From Streptomyces sp. PKU-EA00015 (GTDB lineage: Bacteria; Actinomycetota; Actinomycetes; Streptomycetales; Streptomycetaceae), in the NCBI RefSeq assembly GCF_013387495.1, contig NZ_JABZEE010000035.1, forward strand, positions 62,001 to 126,000: a DNA stretch of 64,000 bases, read 5' to 3'. This document shows, one piece after another, positions 61,207 to 64,000 of this stretch; within the stretch, counting starts at the first letter, position 1, and the number at the start of each line of letters is the position of its first letter. A program made the position numbers and the translations under genes. The notes under the pieces are model-generated. The model was not told the origin of the DNA and made no database searches. It worked only from the letters and a program-made list of their open reading frames with translations.

Positions 61207-61557
61207 TCAGTTGTCGCGCTTCTCCTTGATCTTGGCGGCCTTGCCGCGCAGCTCGCGCAGGTAGTACAGCTTGGCGCGACGGACGTCACCGCGGGTGACG
61301 AGCTCGATCTTCTCGAAGATCGGGCTGTGCACCGGGAAGGTGCGCTCGACGCCGACGGAGAAGGAGACCTTGCGGACCGTGAAGGTCTCGCTCACGCCCG
61401 CGCCCTGGCGGCGGATGACGACGCCCTTGAACTGCTGGATACGGGAGCGGTTGCCCTCGATGACGCGAACGTGGACGTTCACGGTGTCACCGGGACGGAA
61501 GGCCGGGACGTCGGTGCGCAGCGAAGCCGCGTTGACGCTGTCGAGCAGGTGAGCCAT
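61207..61557 (-). CDS. rplS: 50S ribosomal protein L19
   Basis: A 116-residue L19. FRPGDTVNVHVRVIEGNRSRIQQFKGVVIRRQGAG and FPVHSPIFEKIELVTRGDVRRAKLYYLRELRGKAAKIKE are the family core. ATG 61557 gives the standard length; nine extra upstream codons are open. It precedes the sip cluster and follows trmD. Confidence 0.97.
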   Translation of the reverse strand: MAHLLDSVNAASLRTDVPAFRPGDTVNVHVRVIEGNRSRIQQFKGVVIRRQGAGVSETFTVRKVSFSVGVERTFPVHSPIFEKIELVTRGDVRRAKLYYLRELRGKAAKIKEKRDN

Positions 61558-61682
61558 GGTGGTCTGCTTCCTCGCCGATGCCACAGGTCATCGACGGAAT
61601 GTCGTGATGAGAAGGGGTGCCTCCGCCGGGCGGGCGTCGTTCCCCCTGTGGCAGGGGCGCCGGCCGGACGTACAGCAGCGGC
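61558..61682 (-). promoter_or_regulatory. rplS leader with a short hairpin
   Basis: 125 bases between trmD and rplS contain a 6-bp hairpin CCCCTG/CAGGGG (61643-61648, 61652-61657). It may be a weak trmD terminator or part of an L19 autoregulatory leader; nothing stronger is visible. Confidence 0.35.
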
Positions 61683-62504
61683 TCATTCTTCCATGGCCTC
61701 GGGCCTGCGCCAAAATCGGCCGCCGGGCTCCGGGGCCCAGCCGAGCAGGGAGAGCATCTCCCTGTCCTTCTTGTCGAAGGCGGCGGGGTCGCAACGTTCG
61801 ATGAGGTCGGGCCTGTTGAGGGCCGTACGGCGGAACGCCTCGTCCCGTCGCCAGCGCGCGATCTTCCCGTGATGGCCGCTGATCAGTACGTCCGGGATCG
61901 CGCGTCCGCGCCAGACGGGGGGCTTGGTGTAGACGGGCCCCTCCAGCAGATTGGCCATGGCGCCGGGCGCGAAGGAGTCGTCCCGGTGCGACTCGGCGTT
62001 GCCGAGGACGCCGGGGAGCAGCCGGGCCACGGCCTCCGTGATGACCAGGACGGCCGCCTCGCCGCCCGCCAGCACGTAGTCGCCGATGGAGACCTCGTAC
62101 ACCGGCATGCGCGTCGCGTACTCGTCGACGACCCGGCGGTCGATGCCCTCGTAGCGGGCGGGCGTGAAGACGAGCCAGGGCCGCTCGGAGAGCTCGACGG
62201 CGAGTTCCTGGGTGAAGGGGCGGCCGCTGGGCGTCGGGACGACCAGGACGGGGCCGTGGGCGCCCGACTCGTAGCCGTTCGCGAGGACCTCGTCCAGGGC
62301 GTCGCCCCACGGATCGGTCTTCATGACCATGCCGGGGCCGCCGCCGTACGGGGTGTCGTCGACCGTGTTGTGGCGGTCGTACGTCCAGTCGCGCAGGTCG
62401 TGCACGTGGACGCCGAGCTGCCCTCGGGCGCGCGCCTTGCCGACGAGGGAGACGTTCAGCGGCTCCAGGTACTCGGGGAAGATCGTGACGACGTCGAGCC
62501 GCAT
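61683..62504 (-). CDS. trmD: tRNA (guanine-37-N1)-methyltransferase
   Basis: A 273-residue SPOUT methyltransferase that makes m1G37 in tRNAs reading CNN codons. RLDVVTIFPEYLEPLNVSLVGKAR at the N-terminus, DDTPYGGGPGMVMK and SIGDYVLAGGEAAVLVITEAVARLLPGVLG (the trefoil-knot SAM site) are diagnostic. ATG 62504 overlaps the rimM stop by one base. It is coupled within rpsP-khpA-rimM-trmD. Confidence 0.97.
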   Translation of the reverse strand: MRLDVVTIFPEYLEPLNVSLVGKARARGQLGVHVHDLRDWTYDRHNTVDDTPYGGGPGMVMKTDPWGDALDEVLANGYESGAHGPVLVVPTPSGRPFTQELAVELSERPWLVFTPARYEGIDRRVVDEYATRMPVYEVSIGDYVLAGGEAAVLVITEAVARLLPGVLGNAESHRDDSFAPGAMANLLEGPVYTKPPVWRGRAIPDVLISGHHGKIARWRRDEAFRRTALNRPDLIERCDPAAFDKKDREMLSLLGWAPEPGGRFWRRPEAMEE

Positions 62505-63052
62505 CAGGACTCTTCCTCGCGGCTGGACACGATCTCGGCCTGGCTGTCGTCGATGAGGCCGGGCGGCGGGTCGATGACGGCCTTCTGATCGGCCAGGTCG
62601 ATCTCGGTGACGATCTCCTCGACGAACGGGATCATCACCTCGCTGCCGTCGGGCCGCTCGACGATGAACAGGTCCTGCGAGGGCAGATGGCTGATCTCGG
62701 TGATCCGCCCGATCTCCGTGCCGTCCGCGAGCACCACGTCGAGGTCCATCAGCTGGTGGTCGTAGTACTCGTCGGGGTCCTCGGGAAGCTCCTCGGGGTC
62801 CACCTCGGCGATGAGCAGGGTGTTGCGCAGGGCCTCGGCGGCGTTGCGGTCGCGTACGCCCTCGAAGCGCAACAGGAGCCGGCTGCTGTGCACCCGGCCC
62901 GACTCGATCGTCAGCGGCCCCGCGGCGGGCGGGTCGGTGGCCAGTACGGCGCCGGGGCCGAGCCGCAGTTCCGGCTCGTCCGTGCGCACCTCGACGGTGA
63001 CCTCGCCCTTGATGCCATGGGCGCGGCCGATCCGCCCCACTACCAGCTGCAC
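62504..63052 (-). CDS. rimM: 16S rRNA processing protein RimM
   Basis: A 182-residue assembly factor that helps mature the 30S head around S19. The N-terminal barrel is LVVGRIGRAHGIKGEVTVEVRTDEPE and the PRC-barrel-like C-terminal part includes DYYDHQLMDLDVVLADG-type sequence (here DEYYDHQLMDLDV) and PFVEEIVTEIDL. Start GTG 63052. It overlaps trmD by one base. Confidence 0.95.
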   Translation of the reverse strand: MQLVVGRIGRAHGIKGEVTVEVRTDEPELRLGPGAVLATDPPAAGPLTIESGRVHSSRLLLRFEGVRDRNAAEALRNTLLIAEVDPEELPEDPDEYYDHQLMDLDVVLADGTEIGRITEISHLPSQDLFIVERPDGSEVMIPFVEEIVTEIDLADQKAVIDPPPGLIDDSQAEIVSSREEES

Positions 63053-63161
63053 GCTTGTGTCTCCTTCGATACGACGACGGGCCGGGGCGGGCCCGTAAGC
63101 CCTCCCCGGCCCGAGCCGGTGCTGCGGGGATCCGGGGGGCCGGATCCATATTCACCTTCGA

Positions 63162-63401
63162 TCAGCGGACCTGGTCCACATCGACGAGGTCGACGCGGAT
63201 GCCACGGCCGCCGATGGCGCCCACGACGGTACGCAGTGCGCGCGCGGTGCGGCCGTTGCGGCCGATCACCTTACCGAGGTCGTCAGGGTGCACCCGGACC
63301 TCCAGCACGCGGCCGCGGCGCAGGTTGCGCGAGGCGACCTGCACATCGTCCGGGTTGTCGACGATGCCCTTCACGAGGTGCTCGAGAGCCTCCTCGAGCA
63401 T
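63162..63401 (-). CDS. khpA: KH-domain RNA-binding protein KhpA
   Basis: A 79-residue single KH-domain protein. The GxxG loop is GRNG in GKVIGRNGRTARALRTVVG. KhpA partners with KhpB in other bacteria and lies between rpsP and rimM in many genomes. ATG 63401. It lies two bases downstream of the rpsP stop. Confidence 0.94.
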   Translation of the reverse strand: MLEEALEHLVKGIVDNPDDVQVASRNLRRGRVLEVRVHPDDLGKVIGRNGRTARALRTVVGAIGGRGIRVDLVDVDQVR

Positions 63402-63403
63402 GC

Positions 63404-63847
63404 TCAGGCCTCGGTCGACTCGGCGGGAGCGGCCTCGGCCTCGTCCGCCTTCTTGTCGGCCTTCTTCGCCTTCGGGGTGATGGCCTCACCCTTGGCGTCG
63501 TCGCCCTCCAGAGCCTTGGCGAAGGCGTCGAAGGAGGCGCGCTTGTCCTCCTTGGCCGCCGGGGCCAGCAGCGGCTTCTCCGGGGCCGGCAGGCCCTTGA
63601 CCTTCTGCCAGTCGCCGGTGAGCTTCAGGATGGCGAGGACCGGCTCGGTCGGCTGGGCGCCGACGGACAGCCAGTACTGCGCACGCTCCGAGTCGACCTC
63701 GATGCGCGACGGGTTGTACGTCGGGTGGTAGAGGCCGATCTCCTCGATGGCCCGGCCGTCACGGCGGGTACGGGAGTCGGCGACGACGATGCGGTAGTGG
63801 GGCTGGCGAATCTTGCCGAGACGCTTCAGCTTGATCTTGACTGCCAC
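63404..63847 (-). CDS. rpsP: 30S ribosomal protein S16
   Basis: A 147-residue S16. VKIKLKRLGKIRQPHYRIVVADSRTRRDGRAIEEIGLYHP is the family core. A C-terminal extension of about 60 residues rich in Lys/Ala/Glu/Asp is usual in actinobacteria. GTG 63847 is chosen because AGGAG lies upstream; the longer frame is not conserved. It starts the rpsP-khpA-rimM-trmD unit. Confidence 0.96.
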   Translation of the reverse strand: MAVKIKLKRLGKIRQPHYRIVVADSRTRRDGRAIEEIGLYHPTYNPSRIEVDSERAQYWLSVGAQPTEPVLAILKLTGDWQKVKGLPAPEKPLLAPAAKEDKRASFDAFAKALEGDDAKGEAITPKAKKADKKADEAEAAPAESTEA

Positions 63848-64000
63848 GGGAGTGGTGTCTCCTGGTCTTGACGTGGTTGGGCACAACGAGATGCCACGTG
63901 GGGTTGCGGTACTCGGGTGCCCGATGGACGCGTCAGCCGGAGGCGAGAGGGTTCCTGTGCGGCTGTCGAGTACAGCTAGCCATTGTGCCATACGCACGCC
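63848..64000. other. Promoter region of the rpsP operon, window edge
   Basis: 153 bases upstream of rpsP. The minus strand has GGCACAATGG near 63975, a possible -10 element whose -35 would be outside the window. No gene is seen. Confidence 0.4.

Overview
The window is a high-GC actinobacterial chromosome segment with strong third-codon G/C bias, frequent GTG starts and dense operons. The gene order (ispG / site-2 protease / dxr; cdsA-frr-pyrH-tsf-rpsB; whiG; dprA-yifB-yraN; four clustered signal peptidases; rplS-trmD-rimM-khpA-rpsP) is that of the core Streptomyces chromosome. whiG, a sporulation sigma factor, and the sip cluster (sipW, X, Y, Z) support Streptomyces or a close relative. Most genes run on the minus strand. 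The window starts inside a GNAT acetyltransferase gene and ends just upstream of rpsP.

Region 1 (1-8.2 kb) holds two GNAT acetyltransferases, the isoprenoid genes ispG and dxr around a site-2 protease, a lipoprotein and an acyl-CoA dehydrogenase. Region 2 (8.2-12.2 kb) is the accessory-looking part. It has a divergent marR/aldo-keto reductase pair with clear operator palindromes, a GlsB/YmgE-type stress membrane protein, a decayed second copy of that gene, a small basic ORF and a CsbD-like stress protein, some with sigma-B-like promoter motifs.

Region 3 (12.2-37.5 kb) is dominated by amine and polyamine catabolism. It includes three aldehyde dehydrogenases, two class III aminotransferases (one a likely GABA aminotransferase), a complete polyamine ABC importer (binding protein, ATPase, two permeases), a PuuB-like FAD amine oxidase, and PucR and Lrp/AsnC regulators. 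The likely flow is uptake, oxidation or transamination to aminoaldehydes, dehydrogenation to GABA, then transamination to succinate semialdehyde. Among these genes lie an orphan TraD/VirD4-like membrane ATPase, a PAP2 phosphatase, a NADAR protein, an adenosine-deaminase-family enzyme (possibly of the futalosine menaquinone route), a GDPD and several small membrane proteins.

Region 4 (37.5-46 kb) holds an FtsX-like ABC pair whose ATPase has unusual motifs, a LOG-family protein, a thiBPQ thiamine importer controlled by a recognisable TPP riboswitch, and rlmN. Region 5 (46-64 kb) is core: phospholipid synthesis (cdsA), translation (frr, tsf, rpsB, rplS, rpsP, rimM, trmD), pyrH, a LytM-like protein lacking the expected catalytic histidines, whiG, the dprA/yifB/yraN group, and four type I signal peptidases in tandem.

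I saw no rRNA, tRNA, CRISPR array, insertion sequence or prophage. Stem-loop terminators mark many transcription-unit ends. No wholly new multi-gene system is obvious. The strongest leads are the orphan TraD-like ATPase, the degenerate LytM protein, the C10-loop hairpin at the PAP2 start, the decayed stress-gene duplicate and the TPP-switch overlap with a ribosome binding site.
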